Origin: Thalassotalea atypica
Lineage (GTDB): Bacteria > Pseudomonadota > Gammaproteobacteria > Enterobacterales > Alteromonadaceae
Length of the DNA: 64,000 nucleotides
NCBI RefSeq assembly: GCF_030295975.1
Contig: NZ_AP027364.1
Coordinates: 2,232,001 to 2,296,000 of the forward strand
Direction of reading: 5' to 3'
Positions 19,308 through 28,511 of this stretch are shown here, piece by piece (positions within the stretch are counted from its first letter, which is position 1; each line of letters opens with the position of its first letter). The position numbers and the translations under genes are program-made. The notes under the pieces were generated by a model. It worked only from the letters and a program-made list of their open reading frames with translations, was not told where the DNA came from and did not search any database.

Positions 19308-20309
19308 ATGGCAACAATATACGAAGTTTCAAAACTTGCAGGCGTTTCATTAGCAACGGTATCTCGTGTAATGAATAAAAATGCCCGTGTCAGTGAAAAA
19401 ACGAAACAAAAAGTATTAGACGCCATGGATAGCTTAGGTTATCGCCCGAACTCTATTGCACAATCGTTAGCTTCAAGCCGTGCCAACAGTGTTGGGGTTC
19501 TTGTTTCTGAACTACATGGTCCATTTTTCGGTCAAATGATGGCGGGAATTGAAGCAGAATTACGAGCCGCTGGAAAACACGTCATTATTACCACTGGTCA
19601 CAGTGAAGCAGACAAAGAAAAAGACGGCATTGAGTTCTTAATCAGCCGCAATTGTGACGCTATCATTGCTCATGTTGAAGCTGTATCTGACGAATATCTA
19701 ATTAAACTAAGTAAAGGAAAAACACCAATATACTTAATGAGCCGATATGTAGAAGAACTAAAGGATCAATGCATTAGTTTAGATAATGAATTAGGTGGTT
19801 ATTTAGCAACAAAGTCAATGATCGAGCATGGTCATAAAGATATCGCCTACATCGCAGGTCCCCAATTTAAGGCGGATGCATCTAATCGCTTGTTGGGTCA
19901 TAAGCGTGCACTAGAAGAGCATAATCTTCCTTTCAATGAAAATCTATTTTACATTGGCGACTTTAAGGAAACTGGCGGAAGTGACGCACTAAAGCACTTT
20001 ATCGATAAAAAGTACAAATTTACCGCACTAGTTTGTGCCAATGATGAAATGGCATCTGGCGCGATGAAGTACGCTAGAGAACACGGCTACCAACTGCCAG
20101 AAGATTTATCGGTGATCGGGTTCGATAATGTCATTTTTGCCAATTACCTCTATCCTACCTTAACTACTATTGATAACCCTGTCGCGCGAATGGGAAGAAT
20201 GACGGCAAAGCTTGTGCTCAAAGAAGTTTATCAGAATAAGAACCTTGATATTGATCTCGTTTTTAAACCTAGCTTAATCATGCGAGACTCTCTTGCCAAT
20301 CAAAGTTAA
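19308..20309 (+). CDS. LacI-family transcriptional regulator of the beta-glucan locus
   Basis: 333 residues. The N-terminal helix-turn-helix IYEVSKLAGVSLATVSRVMNK is followed by the hinge helix YRPNSIAQSLASSR, then a periplasmic-binding-protein-like effector domain (about 60-330) ending IMRDSL. It resembles the CelR/SalR-type regulators of beta-glucoside use in Alteromonadales. It closes the + arm after the GPH symporter. The AAGCGCTT operators at 16371 and 16426 are its probable sites. The effector is likely glucose or a short beta-glucoside; this is inference from context. Confidence 0.9.
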   Translation: MATIYEVSKLAGVSLATVSRVMNKNARVSEKTKQKVLDAMDSLGYRPNSIAQSLASSRANSVGVLVSELHGPFFGQMMAGIEAELRAAGKHVIITTGHSEADKEKDGIEFLISRNCDAIIAHVEAVSDEYLIKLSKGKTPIYLMSRYVEELKDQCISLDNELGGYLATKSMIEHGHKDIAYIAGPQFKADASNRLLGHKRALEEHNLPFNENLFYIGDFKETGGSDALKHFIDKKYKFTALVCANDEMASGAMKYAREHGYQLPEDLSVIGFDNVIFANYLYPTLTTIDNPVARMGRMTAKLVLKEVYQNKNLDIDLVFKPSLIMRDSLANQS

Positions 20310-20437
20310 ACCTCAAAACTACGTTTCAATTCAACGACTAAAGGTAATATCTATTTATAATCACTAATGTTATCTTTTAGAGATGAGCGCGATTCATCGT
20401 TTCAATTCGCATACCTAAATAGAATCAGGCAGTAGTT

Positions 20438-21478
20438 ATGACCAACACTTCTTCATCGATCAACTTTCCATATGAACAAGCGCCAAATCCAGGCGAGTTA
20501 GTAGAAATCGCTGAAGGTATCTTTTGGATACGTATGCCGATGCCCTTTGCACTGGATCATATCAATTTATGGTTATTAGAGGAGGAGCATCAATGGACAG
20601 TAGTCGATAGTGGTTTAGCCACAGATGCCATAGTCGAAATTTGGGAAGATATCTTTGAGAATCATTTAAAAGGCAAACCTATTAAACGGGTAATCTGCAC
20701 TCACATGCACCCTGATCATGTCGGCCTTGCCGGATGGCTTTGCAAAAGAGACAAGGGCATATTACACATGTCTTTGGCCGAATATACATACTGTAGAACA
20801 CTTTTAGCAGAGAAAGGCCGAGAAGCGCCTGATGAGGCAATAGCATTTTATCGAAGCGCTGGATTTACCAAAGAAGAAATATTCCATTACAGCGCTCATT
20901 TTGGCTGGTTCGGCAAATTAGTTAAAGCACTGCCCCATCAATTCAAACGCTTAGAACAAGACGATACTATCAAAATTGGTAGCCATCAATGGCGAGTACT
21001 TGTGGGTCGAGGCCATTCTCCAGAGCATGTTTGCTTATATAACGAAAAATTGAAGCTGGTTATTTCTGGTGACCAAATTCTCCCCAATATTTCATCAAAC
21101 ATTAGCGTTTGGCCAATGGAGCCATTTTCTAATCCACTAAAACAGTGGTTACAATCTTGTGAATTTTTAAAGCAGGTTATAGGCAATGATGTTACAGTTT
21201 TACCCGCCCATGGGCTCCCTTTCATAGGAGCAAAGCACCGTCTACAAGCGCTAATTGATGAACATAATGAAGATCTTGATAAATTAGAGCAATTTTGTGA
21301 CGTGCCACGTACTGTTGTTGAAGGATTCCCTGTTCTGTTTAAAGCCAAGATCGATAAAAATAATAGGATCATGGCAACAGGTGAGAGTTTCGCACATTTT
21401 AATTACTTACTTGAAAGTGGCAGAGTCACTGAACAAATCAATGAGCAAGGCGTAAAGCATTTCACTCGAGTTAAGTAG
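20438..21478 (+). CDS. Metallo-beta-lactamase-fold hydrolase
   Basis: 346 residues with the di-metal signature THMHPDHVG (HxHxDH) near 89-97, a GRGHSPEHVCLY segment carrying the next histidine, SGDQILP with the bridging Asp, and a final His in LPAHGLPF. This is the glyoxalase-II-like hydrolase superfamily, followed by a C-terminal helical domain as in RNase Z- or acyl-thioesterase-like members. No signal peptide is present. The substrate is unknown. The gene stands alone, 128 bases after the LacI gene. Confidence 0.8.
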   Translation: MTNTSSSINFPYEQAPNPGELVEIAEGIFWIRMPMPFALDHINLWLLEEEHQWTVVDSGLATDAIVEIWEDIFENHLKGKPIKRVICTHMHPDHVGLAGWLCKRDKGILHMSLAEYTYCRTLLAEKGREAPDEAIAFYRSAGFTKEEIFHYSAHFGWFGKLVKALPHQFKRLEQDDTIKIGSHQWRVLVGRGHSPEHVCLYNEKLKLVISGDQILPNISSNISVWPMEPFSNPLKQWLQSCEFLKQVIGNDVTVLPAHGLPFIGAKHRLQALIDEHNEDLDKLEQFCDVPRTVVEGFPVLFKAKIDKNNRIMATGESFAHFNYLLESGRVTEQINEQGVKHFTRVK

Positions 21479-21929
21479 CCCATTACTCATTGATTACATG
21501 TCAGCTTCTCTTTTCGATGTAACCTATATAACTCATCGGATTTTCGTTTGTTTAGTTAAAGTTTATATCGGCACCTAATCTCCCACACTATAAATTCAAC
21601 TAGACCTTTACAAACAAAGACGAAGCTAAGTCAATGAAATGGAACCTAGTATATTTAAAAACCATGGCATACTCAAAGTGGCCGACCTATAGATGGCACT
21701 AATAAACTTATCCAAAACAAAACACATAGCTACACAAAGTGTGGTTCAAAACACCCGCTTGCAACAACACTTCCAGGTTACAAAATCACACAGAACCAAT
21801 ACATTTTTGGCTTATATTTTCAAATAATGGTTGCGTAAAATGGTTCAGCTCTAAAACTGATTTAACGTAAGGATGCCTTTAATTTACAGGAGTTCTAAAT
21901 CAGACTGTTTCCCGTGAAAGGTACTTTGT
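21479..21929. other. Intergenic region, 451 bases, nothing recognised
   Basis: No convincing reading frame, repeat or hairpin with a T-run was seen. A purine-rich GGAG about 40 bases before the next ATG is too distant to be its Shine-Dalgarno. The segment probably holds only the promoter of the small membrane protein gene at 21930. Confidence 0.4.
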
Positions 21930-22307
21930 ATGTTTAAGATGTTTGTTGCCGCATTAAAAGGCGCTGGTGCATTTCGTTTTTATTTCCAACCGATTATGGC
22001 CTTAATAAGGGGCTTTAGACACGGTCATCGTGATGCACAAGAAAATGTTTCGCCCTTGCTGACAAAAATGTTCAGCGGTAACGAGAAACTAGCTACTTTT
22101 AAACAAGCCTTTCGTGATATTTTGCCTGTAACAATAATTGCTCTTATTTTAGACTTATACGCACAATGGGAAATTTTTCATTACATTTATGTAGTAATGA
22201 CTATTTTGGTGATTGTTCTTATAGTCTTAATCCCTTATTTCATAACAAGGGATGTGGTTAATCGTTTTAAACAGTTCAAATGCAAAAATAAATCACTTAC
22301 GCGTTAG
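21930..22307 (+). CDS. Small membrane protein of unknown function
   Basis: 125 residues. An amphipathic, basic N-terminal half (ALIRGFRHGHRDAQEN) is followed by two hydrophobic helices at about 66-80 and 85-107, and a basic tail ends in CKNKSLTR, so the tail probably lies in the cytoplasm. I do not recognise the family. It converges on ubiT with only 29 bases between them and no obvious terminator. Codon use looks ordinary, supporting a real gene. Confidence 0.55.
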   Translation: MFKMFVAALKGAGAFRFYFQPIMALIRGFRHGHRDAQENVSPLLTKMFSGNEKLATFKQAFRDILPVTIIALILDLYAQWEIFHYIYVVMTILVIVLIVLIPYFITRDVVNRFKQFKCKNKSLTR

Positions 22308-22336
22308 ATTTATGATTCAATAGCGCAAAGTTACTG

Positions 22337-22864
22337 TCAAATCCCTTTCTCTTCATTTCGAGTATGTTCAATCATTCCTGCGGCATTTTCGACAAAGTAA
22401 TGAACAATACTAGGCAAGTTATCTAAATCAATAGAGTCAATCAAATTTTTAACTTCCAAGCCGAGTTCAGTGTCTCCTTCAATCAACAAACGGCGTTGAA
22501 AAAATAGGGTATCCGGATCTTGTTTGCGCCCAGCAATAAGTAGAAGATCTTCAGAGTTAGCTTTAAAGCTGGCGTCTTGATTTTGACCATCAACAGGTAA
22601 AGACAACACCAGTTTATCATCGGAAAAACTTATCCAAAATTCAAACCCCAAATCAGGTACCAAGATAGATAGCCACTTATTCTCAAGAAATTCAAAATCT
22701 CCATCATCTAACGCTTCTCTAAATATTGAGTTAAGTGCAGGCAATAATATAGATCTGATTACATTAAACGGACAGTATTTCAATGCAGGGCGAGCAATAC
22801 TTGGTATAAATTTCAAAGAATTTGAACGAATTGATAAAGGTAAACTCAGTAAAACAGACAACAC
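22337..22864 (-). CDS. ubiT: UbiT, SCP2-domain accessory factor of anaerobic ubiquinone synthesis
   Basis: 175 residues, the length of E. coli UbiT. An SCP2 sterol-carrier-like lipid-binding domain occupies about 40-140, with the characteristic DPDTLFFQRRLLIEGDTELG near 115-135. UbiT is the O2-independent counterpart of UbiJ: it binds polyprenylated ubiquinone intermediates and is required with UbiU and UbiV for hydroxylations without oxygen. Its gene is divergent from ubiUV, which strengthens the call. An FNR-like site lies about 64 bases upstream of the start. Confidence 0.9.
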   Translation of the reverse strand: MLSVLLSLPLSIRSNSLKFIPSIARPALKYCPFNVIRSILLPALNSIFREALDDGDFEFLENKWLSILVPDLGFEFWISFSDDKLVLSLPVDGQNQDASFKANSEDLLLIAGRKQDPDTLFFQRRLLIEGDTELGLEVKNLIDSIDLDNLPSIVHYFVENAAGMIEHTRNEEKGI

Positions 22865-22921
22865 TATACTTCCGACAAGTTAATAAGATGAGTAGACTAC
22901 CCTATCTACAAAAGTTCATCT

Positions 22922-22935
22922 GTGAACCAGATCAA
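22922..22935 (-). promoter_or_regulatory. Possible FNR half-conserved box upstream of ubiT
   Basis: GTGAA-CCAG-ATCAA matches 8 of 10 defined positions of TTGAT-N4-ATCAA. Its centre is about 64 bases from the ubiT start codon, similar to the geometry of the better ubiU box. It could also be a CRP-type half site. Confidence 0.4.
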
Positions 22936-23010
22936 AAAAGAGGGTCACTGAACAACATTCCAACACTAGACGGCTAAATATGTCACCGTACTTTTAAATG
23001 ATCTAATCAC

Positions 23011-23024
23011 TTAATCTATATCAA
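23011..23024 (+). promoter_or_regulatory. FNR box with -10 element upstream of ubiUV
   Basis: TTAAT-CTAT-ATCAA matches 9 of 10 positions of the FNR consensus. A TATGAT hexamer at 23046-23051 would place the transcription start near 23058, about 41 bases downstream of the box centre, the class II activation position. This agrees with anaerobic induction of ubiUV known in E. coli. Confidence 0.7.
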
Positions 23025-23084
23025 ATTTTAAAATTTATATTGCTTTATGATTGCTCTCTAAAATTTTAAGCATGTGAACTAAAC

Positions 23085-24080
23085 ATGGAATTATTATGCC
23101 CCGCAGGTAACTTTCCTGCGCTAAAAACAGCAATTAATAACGGTGCTGACGCCGTTTACATTGGCTTAAAAGACGATACCAATGCCCGTCACTTTGCTGG
23201 TTTAAACTTTAACGATAAAAAACTCTTTAAAGCTGCAGATTACGTGCATGAACATGGTAAAAAACTCCATGTTGCCATCAATACTTTCGCACACCCTGAC
23301 AATGAAACAAGATGGAAACAGGCTGTAGATACTGCTGTAGAAATCGGTACTGATGCTTTAATTATTGCCGACTTGGGTGTACTTGATTATGCCGCGAACA
23401 AATACCCTGATATTGAACGACACGTTTCCGTTCAAGCCTCTACCACTAATATCGAAGCAATTAAGTTTTTTAAAAATAACTTTGACGTCGATAGAGTCGT
23501 ATTACCCCGCGTACTGTCTGTTCAACAAGTTAGGCACTTGGCAAAACTAAGCCCTGTTCCTTTAGAAGTATTCGCTTTTGGTAGCTTGTGTATCATGGCT
23601 GAAGGTCGTTGTTACCTATCTTCTTATATGACCGGAGAATCTCCTAATACTGTAGGCGCTTGCTCTCCTGCTAAATATGTTCGTTGGGAAGAAACTGAAC
23701 AAGGGTTGGAAAGCCGCTTAAATGATGTATTGATTGATCGCTACCAAGAAGGAGAAAACGCAGGTTATCCGACGCTTTGTAAAGGACGCTTTGAAGTCGA
23801 TAACAATGTCTATCATACCCTTGAAGAACCAACGAGCTTAAATACATTAGAACTTATTCCTGAGCTGATAAAAATGGGCATTGCGTCAGTGAAAATTGAA
23901 GGTAGACAACGCAGTCCTGCATATGTTGAACAGGTGGCAAAAACATGGCGACAAGCAATAGACGCCTGTCAACAAGCACCTGAGGATTTCGCTGTTGAGT
24001 CAAAATGGATGCAAACATTGGCCAACTTATCAGAAGGTAGTCAAACCACATTGGGCGCTTATCATCGTAAATGGAAGTAG
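23085..24080 (+). CDS. ubiU: UbiU, [4Fe-4S] U32-family subunit for O2-independent ubiquinone hydroxylation
   Basis: 331 residues of the peptidase U32 family, opening MELLCPAGNFPALKTAI. Four cysteines at 169, 176, 193 and 232 fall at the positions of the [4Fe-4S] ligands reported for E. coli UbiU, which is strong evidence for orthology. With UbiV it forms a heterodimer that hydroxylates the ubiquinone ring without oxygen, using prephenate as the oxygen donor in E. coli. The gene precedes ubiV by 33 bases and carries an FNR-type promoter, so anaerobic expression is likely. Older annotations call it collagenase-like protease YhbU; that name is misleading. Confidence 0.95.
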   Translation: MELLCPAGNFPALKTAINNGADAVYIGLKDDTNARHFAGLNFNDKKLFKAADYVHEHGKKLHVAINTFAHPDNETRWKQAVDTAVEIGTDALIIADLGVLDYAANKYPDIERHVSVQASTTNIEAIKFFKNNFDVDRVVLPRVLSVQQVRHLAKLSPVPLEVFAFGSLCIMAEGRCYLSSYMTGESPNTVGACSPAKYVRWEETEQGLESRLNDVLIDRYQEGENAGYPTLCKGRFEVDNNVYHTLEEPTSLNTLELIPELIKMGIASVKIEGRQRSPAYVEQVAKTWRQAIDACQQAPEDFAVESKWMQTLANLSEGSQTTLGAYHRKWK

Positions 24081-24113
24081 TTAACGCTAGTAACCTAACG
24101 AATTGGAAATATT

Positions 24114-24995
24114 ATGAAAGTATCATTAGGCCCTAGCCTATTTTTCTGGCCTAAAGCCGAAGTAGAAAATTATTATCAACAAGCGGCAGAGTCAAATGCT
24201 GATATCATTTATCTAGGCGAAACCGTTTGTTCAAAACGCCGCGAGCTAAAAGCAAAGGATTGGTTAACTCTGGCTGCTGATTTAGCAAAGAACTGCAATA
24301 AACAAGTGGTTGTTTCAACCATGACCTTACTTGAAACAGCCCCTGAACTTAAAGTGATGCGTCACCTGTGTGACAACGGTGACTTTCTCATTGAAGCAAA
24401 TGATTTAAGTGCCGTAAATATCATGCGTGATCTTAAATTGCCTTTTGTCGCGGGACCTGCGATTAATTGCTATAACTTATCCACCCTAAAAGTACTGATT
24501 AAACAAGGAATGACGCGGTGGGTCATGCCCGTCGAATTATCAGGTGATTGGCTAAATCAGCTATTACAACAAGCAGAAGCAGAAAACCTACGAGACAAGT
24601 TTGAATGCGAGGTGTTTTCTTGGGGGTATTTACCGCTTGCCTATTCCGCCCGTTGTTTTACTGCGCGTTCTGAAGATAGACCAAAAGATGATTGCCAGTA
24701 CTGTTGTATTAATTACCCTCAAGGACGAACGATGAAAAGCCAAGAAGGTGATGAAATTTTCGTACTCAACGGTATTCAAACCATGTCAGGTTATCAATAC
24801 AACCTCATAAATGAGCTACCACAATTAGAAAAAATGGGCGTCGATATCGCACGCGTGAGCGCCGATAGCATCGAAGCTTTTGAAAAAATTAATCGATATA
24901 AGCAGCAACTAGAAAGCCCCACAAAGCATACTTTGAACAATCAAAAAGAATGTAATGGCTTTTGGCACCAAATACCGGGGATGTCGACAACCTAG
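24114..24995 (+). CDS. ubiV: UbiV, [4Fe-4S] partner of UbiU
   Basis: 293 residues, U32 family, opening MKVSLGPSLFFWPK. Cysteines at 39, 181, 194 and 198 match the iron-sulfur ligands of E. coli UbiV (39, 180, 193, 197) with a one-residue offset; a further Cys197 adjoins the last. UbiU and UbiV act as a pair on ubiquinone precursors under anoxia, so this organism should make ubiquinone with and without oxygen. It is cotranscribed with ubiU. A 13-base inverted repeat follows about 60 bases after the stop. Confidence 0.95.
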   Translation: MKVSLGPSLFFWPKAEVENYYQQAAESNADIIYLGETVCSKRRELKAKDWLTLAADLAKNCNKQVVVSTMTLLETAPELKVMRHLCDNGDFLIEANDLSAVNIMRDLKLPFVAGPAINCYNLSTLKVLIKQGMTRWVMPVELSGDWLNQLLQQAEAENLRDKFECEVFSWGYLPLAYSARCFTARSEDRPKDDCQYCCINYPQGRTMKSQEGDEIFVLNGIQTMSGYQYNLINELPQLEKMGVDIARVSADSIEAFEKINRYKQQLESPTKHTLNNQKECNGFWHQIPGMSTT

Positions 24996-25055
24996 TACAT
25001 ATTTTTTATACACGATCTTTTTCATATTAAATATCATTAGAGGGTTATTTTGCAT

Positions 25056-25093
25056 TTAAAGCCTGCTATCTTAGACGCCATAGCAGGCTTTAA
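25056..25093. repeat. Perfect 13-base inverted repeat between ubiV and the DUF5062 gene
   Basis: TTAAAGCCTGCTA and its complement TAGCAGGCTTTAA enclose 12 bases. The hairpin ends 15 bases before the DUF5062 start codon. No long T-run follows, so it may be a weak ubiV terminator or a structured leader that limits translation of the next gene. Confidence 0.6.
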
Positions 25094-25108
25094 GGTAAAT
25101 TATCTATT

Positions 25109-25369
25109 ATGAAAAAAATAAAGAATGAAAATCAATTGCTCAAAAAAGCATTACAAGTGGGCCAAGCCTATGCCAGTAATCGTGGTTTCAAAGCATTTGA
25201 AGGAACAACTTCTGCCGATCAGAAAATAGAATGTTTGTATCGCTTACTACTACAAGACAAATTGGTAACTCCGTTGGCCAAAGACCAAGAAAATTTGCTA
25301 CACATGAAACATAAACTGGCTATCTGGATCAGCAAACAATTACCTGCTGACCACCCTCTTTTGAATTAG
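25109..25369 (+). CDS. DUF5062 family protein
   Basis: 86 residues, all-helical by appearance, starting MKKIKNENQLLKKALQVGQ. I recognise it as the DUF5062 family found in Vibrio and Alteromonadales; function is unknown. It is soluble with no signal peptide or metal motif. It is preceded by an inverted repeat and followed by a strong bidirectional terminator, so it is likely transcribed alone or as a weak extension of ubiUV. Confidence 0.75.
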   Translation: MKKIKNENQLLKKALQVGQAYASNRGFKAFEGTTSADQKIECLYRLLLQDKLVTPLAKDQENLLHMKHKLAIWISKQLPADHPLLN

Positions 25370-25392
25370 TGCTATGTACTCTCCGTTTCAAT

Positions 25393-25426
25393 AAAAAAAG
25401 CGAACTGAATTCAGTTCGCTTTTTTT
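25393..25426. terminator. Bidirectional Rho-independent terminator
   Basis: The 20-base perfect palindrome GCGAACTGAATTCAGTTCGC is flanked by seven A on the left and seven T on the right, so it works on both strands. It separates the DUF5062 gene from the convergent RND pump gene. Confidence 0.9.
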
Positions 25427-25472
25427 GTGTCAGTCAGCCTTACACATTTAAATCGCATTATAAAATAGAAAT

Positions 25473-28400
25473 TTAGGCTTTCACGTCTATTTTATAAAGA
25501 GCGCTGTAAAGTACTGGCACTGCAATCATCGTTAGTATGGTTGCAAAAGCCAAACCTCCCATAATCGTTACTGACATATCAGCAAAAAATGGGTCGAAAA
25601 TTAATGGCATAACGCCCAGTATCGTCGTGATTGCGGCCAAAGAGACAGGTCTCAACCGACTTAGGCTTGCTTCAACAATAGCTAGAGCCTCCTCTTTACC
25701 TTCATCAATTTGCAGATCAATTTCTTCAAGCAATACAATCGCATTTTTAATCAGCATACCAAATAAGCTTAAAAACCCGAGTAAAGACATAAAACCAAAA
25801 GGCAAGTCTGCTAACAAAAGTCCTGCAACAACACCAACTACCGCCATCGGAACAATTAGCCAGATAATTAGCGGCTGCCTTGCTCGGCCAAAGAGTAAGA
25901 CACTAATAATAAACATCACTAAAAAGCCCATAGGTAACCCTTGTCCTAGTGCGGCTTGCGCATCACTTGATGACTCATATTCTCCACCCCATTCAAATGT
26001 ATAGCCATCGGGCAATGTAATAGACTCAATCTTGTTTTGCGTTCGGGCAAATGCTTCACCAGCAGTTTCGTTATAACCTGCCTCTGCTTTTACCGTAATT
26101 GTTCGTACTCGATCTCGGCGATTGATCAATAGTTCTTCACTGGTATAGATCATTTTTCCACTGACTTGTTTAAACGGTATATAGGTACGTTGGCTACTAC
26201 TCCAAACCAAACTGTTTTCTATACCGACCAATTGGTCAATCATGCCACTACTGTTTTTAGCGACAATGGGATAAAGGTAATCACCATCTTGAAGTTGCCC
26301 AATGGTTAAGCCGTCAGTATAAAACTGAATCGCTTCACTAAAGTCGTTACGAGACACCCCGGCAATTCCTGCAGCAATTTCATCATACTCAGGAGACAAA
26401 ACGATACCTTTCTCTCTCCAATCATCACGAATATCACGAATTAGCCCATCTTCAAAGTAAATCGCTTTTGCTTGTTCTGCTAATTTCCTCAACGTTTCAG
26501 GGTCTTCACCTGAGAATCTAGCTTGTAATTTAGCCCCTGCACCTGGGCCAAATTGCATAATCTCTGAGTAAAATTCAGCCTGTGGTGTATTAGCCCTCAA
26601 TTGCTCCGTTATTTTCTTGGCTAGTATTGGAATATCAGCTGCATTCTTTGCACGCACCAAATATAAACCGTAACTTTCATTAGGCATTTCAGGCCCAAAC
26701 ACTAACGTGAAGCGATCAGAGCTCTCGCCAACAAAGGTCGTCAGCGATTCTATTCCTTCTGTTTCTAAAATGAATCTTTCACCCGATTTCATGTACTTTT
26801 CAGTGGCTCGAATATCTGAGTCTTGTGCGCCCCAATAATGAACAAAGAAAACAGGTGTATTTGATTGAGGGAAAAAACCTTGTTTTAATAAACCAAAGCT
26901 AGCGTATGCGCCCAAAGTTACCATAACCAACAACGCAATAGTTACTCCTCGCCACTTCAATGCAAATTTTAATGCAACCAAATACCATTGATGAAAAAGT
27001 GAAGGCTTATCATCTTCTGATGAATTTTCTGAAACTTGATAAAAATACCGACCCAACAAGGGCGTTAACGATACAGCTAATACCCAACTGAGCATTAAGG
27101 AGATAAGCACAACAGCAAATAACGAAAACAAAAATTCACCAGTTGCATCATCAGACAAGCCAATGCCTGAAAAAGCCGCGATACCAATAACCGTAGCACC
27201 CAATAAAGGCCACTGAGTTCGCTTTACAATAAAGCTTGCCGACTCTAATGCTGACTTGCCTTTTTCCATACGCAGCATCATGCCTTCGGCAACAACTATA
27301 GCATTATCAACAAGCATCCCCATGGCTATTACCATGGCGCCAAGTGAAATACGCTCCAACTGTAAATCGTACAACCACATGATAAGGACCGTGCCTAACA
27401 CGGTAACAAGTAATGTTCCGCCAACAACTACACCTGAACGCCAGCCCATAAACAAACATAATGCGATGGTGACAACCGCAACTGATACTTCTAGGTTTAA
27501 GATAAAGCCGTCTACTGACTTTTCAACAATTCTTGCTTGGTTATAGATCGGTGAAATATCAATACCCGCTGGAAGCTGCGCTAGTACATCCTTTAACTTT
27601 GTTTCAATTTCACGTCCAACTTTTACAATATTGACATCACTTTGAGCTGAAATACCTAAAGTAATCGCGCTATGACCGTTGTATCGTTTTAGCCCACTTG
27701 GAATATCAACCGGTTGTATACTCAAGCTAGCGATGTCACCAATTTTTATCGACGCGTTTTTGCCGGGGATCACGATAGACAGGTTTTCAATTTCTTCAAT
27801 CCGATTTGTAGAATTGGCGACGGGAATTCGTATTTGTTTATCACCAACGAACAATCGACCGCCATTAAACGGCTTTAAGTTACTCGCCAGTACCTGTTGA
27901 ATATCGGGAAAGGAAAGCCCTAGGCCCGCTATTTGATAGCTGTCGATTTCTGCAACAATTTGTTCTTCGATGATACCGTCAACAGTAACTTTGGCAACGC
28001 CATCTACCGTAAGCAACTCTCGTCGAATAGTGCGTGAAAATTCACGCATTTGGTAAGCAGAAAAATCAGGTGCTGAAAGTGCATAGTAATTACCATATAC
28101 ATCGCCAAAATCATCAACAACAATGGGATCACTGGCTCCTAATGGCAATGATGAACGCACATCACGTAAGCGTTTACGTAATTCATCCCAAATCTGTGGC
28201 AATAAAGGACCATCAATTTTCGGCTGAACTTCCATGGTAATTCTAGAAAAGCCAGGCTTACTAACAGACTCAAGCAAATCTAATTGCCACATTTGTTGTA
28301 AAGCAATTTCAACTTGCTCAGTAACTTCTTTTTCTACTTTTTCAGCACTTGCACCTGGATAGTAGGTATAGATTACCGCTTGTTTGATGGTAAACGCAGG

Positions 28401-28511
28401 ATCTTCTAGCCTGCCTATTTTGTTCATGGCAACAACACCGCCAATAATAAAACAAAGCGTAAGCAACCAAATGTTAACCGGTTTAGTTAAAGAATAACGA
28501 GCAATATCCAT
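25473..28511 (-). CDS. RND efflux transporter, inner-membrane pump (HAE1 family)
   Basis: 1012 residues with the AcrB-type layout: one N-terminal helix (about 13-31), a large periplasmic porter domain, a helix bundle including GAMVIAMGMLVDNAIVVAEGM in the fourth-helix region, a second periplasmic loop, and a final helix bundle ending YSALYKIDVKA. The paired Asp and downstream Lys expected for proton relay in RND pumps lie in these helices. The pump exports hydrophobic compounds, with the adaptor encoded immediately upstream. The start codon overlaps the adaptor stop (TAATG), giving tight coupling. No outer-membrane channel gene is adjacent, so a TolC-type partner elsewhere is assumed. Specificity cannot be read from sequence. 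Confidence 0.92.
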   Translation of the reverse strand: MDIARYSLTKPVNIWLLTLCFIIGGVVAMNKIGRLEDPAFTIKQAVIYTYYPGASAEKVEKEVTEQVEIALQQMWQLDLLESVSKPGFSRITMEVQPKIDGPLLPQIWDELRKRLRDVRSSLPLGASDPIVVDDFGDVYGNYYALSAPDFSAYQMREFSRTIRRELLTVDGVAKVTVDGIIEEQIVAEIDSYQIAGLGLSFPDIQQVLASNLKPFNGGRLFVGDKQIRIPVANSTNRIEEIENLSIVIPGKNASIKIGDIASLSIQPVDIPSGLKRYNGHSAITLGISAQSDVNIVKVGREIETKLKDVLAQLPAGIDISPIYNQARIVEKSVDGFILNLEVSVAVVTIALCLFMGWRSGVVVGGTLLVTVLGTVLIMWLYDLQLERISLGAMVIAMGMLVDNAIVVAEGMMLRMEKGKSALESASFIVKRTQWPLLGATVIGIAAFSGIGLSDDATGEFLFSLFAVVLISLMLSWVLAVSLTPLLGRYFYQVSENSSEDDKPSLFHQWYLVALKFALKWRGVTIALLVMVTLGAYASFGLLKQGFFPQSNTPVFFVHYWGAQDSDIRATEKYMKSGERFILETEGIESLTTFVGESSDRFTLVFGPEMPNESYGLYLVRAKNAADIPILAKKITEQLRANTPQAEFYSEIMQFGPGAGAKLQARFSGEDPETLRKLAEQAKAIYFEDGLIRDIRDDWREKGIVLSPEYDEIAAGIAGVSRNDFSEAIQFYTDGLTIGQLQDGDYLYPIVAKNSSGMIDQLVGIENSLVWSSSQRTYIPFKQVSGKMIYTSEELLINRRDRVRTITVKAEAGYNETAGEAFARTQNKIESITLPDGYTFEWGGEYESSSDAQAALGQGLPMGFLVMFIISVLLFGRARQPLIIWLIVPMAVVGVVAGLLLADLPFGFMSLLGFLSLFGMLIKNAIVLLEEIDLQIDEGKEEALAIVEASLSRLRPVSLAAITTILGVMPLIFDPFFADMSVTIMGGLAFATILTMIAVPVLYSALYKIDVKA

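Noticed and set aside
20986-21372. 128-residue minus-strand frame within the metallo-beta-lactamase-fold gene
   Set aside because: Antisense shadow; the sense protein carries the intact metal motifs.
25537-26004. 155-residue plus-strand frame inside the RND pump gene
   Set aside because: Composition is that of a reverse-frame shadow of membrane helices, with no start signal.
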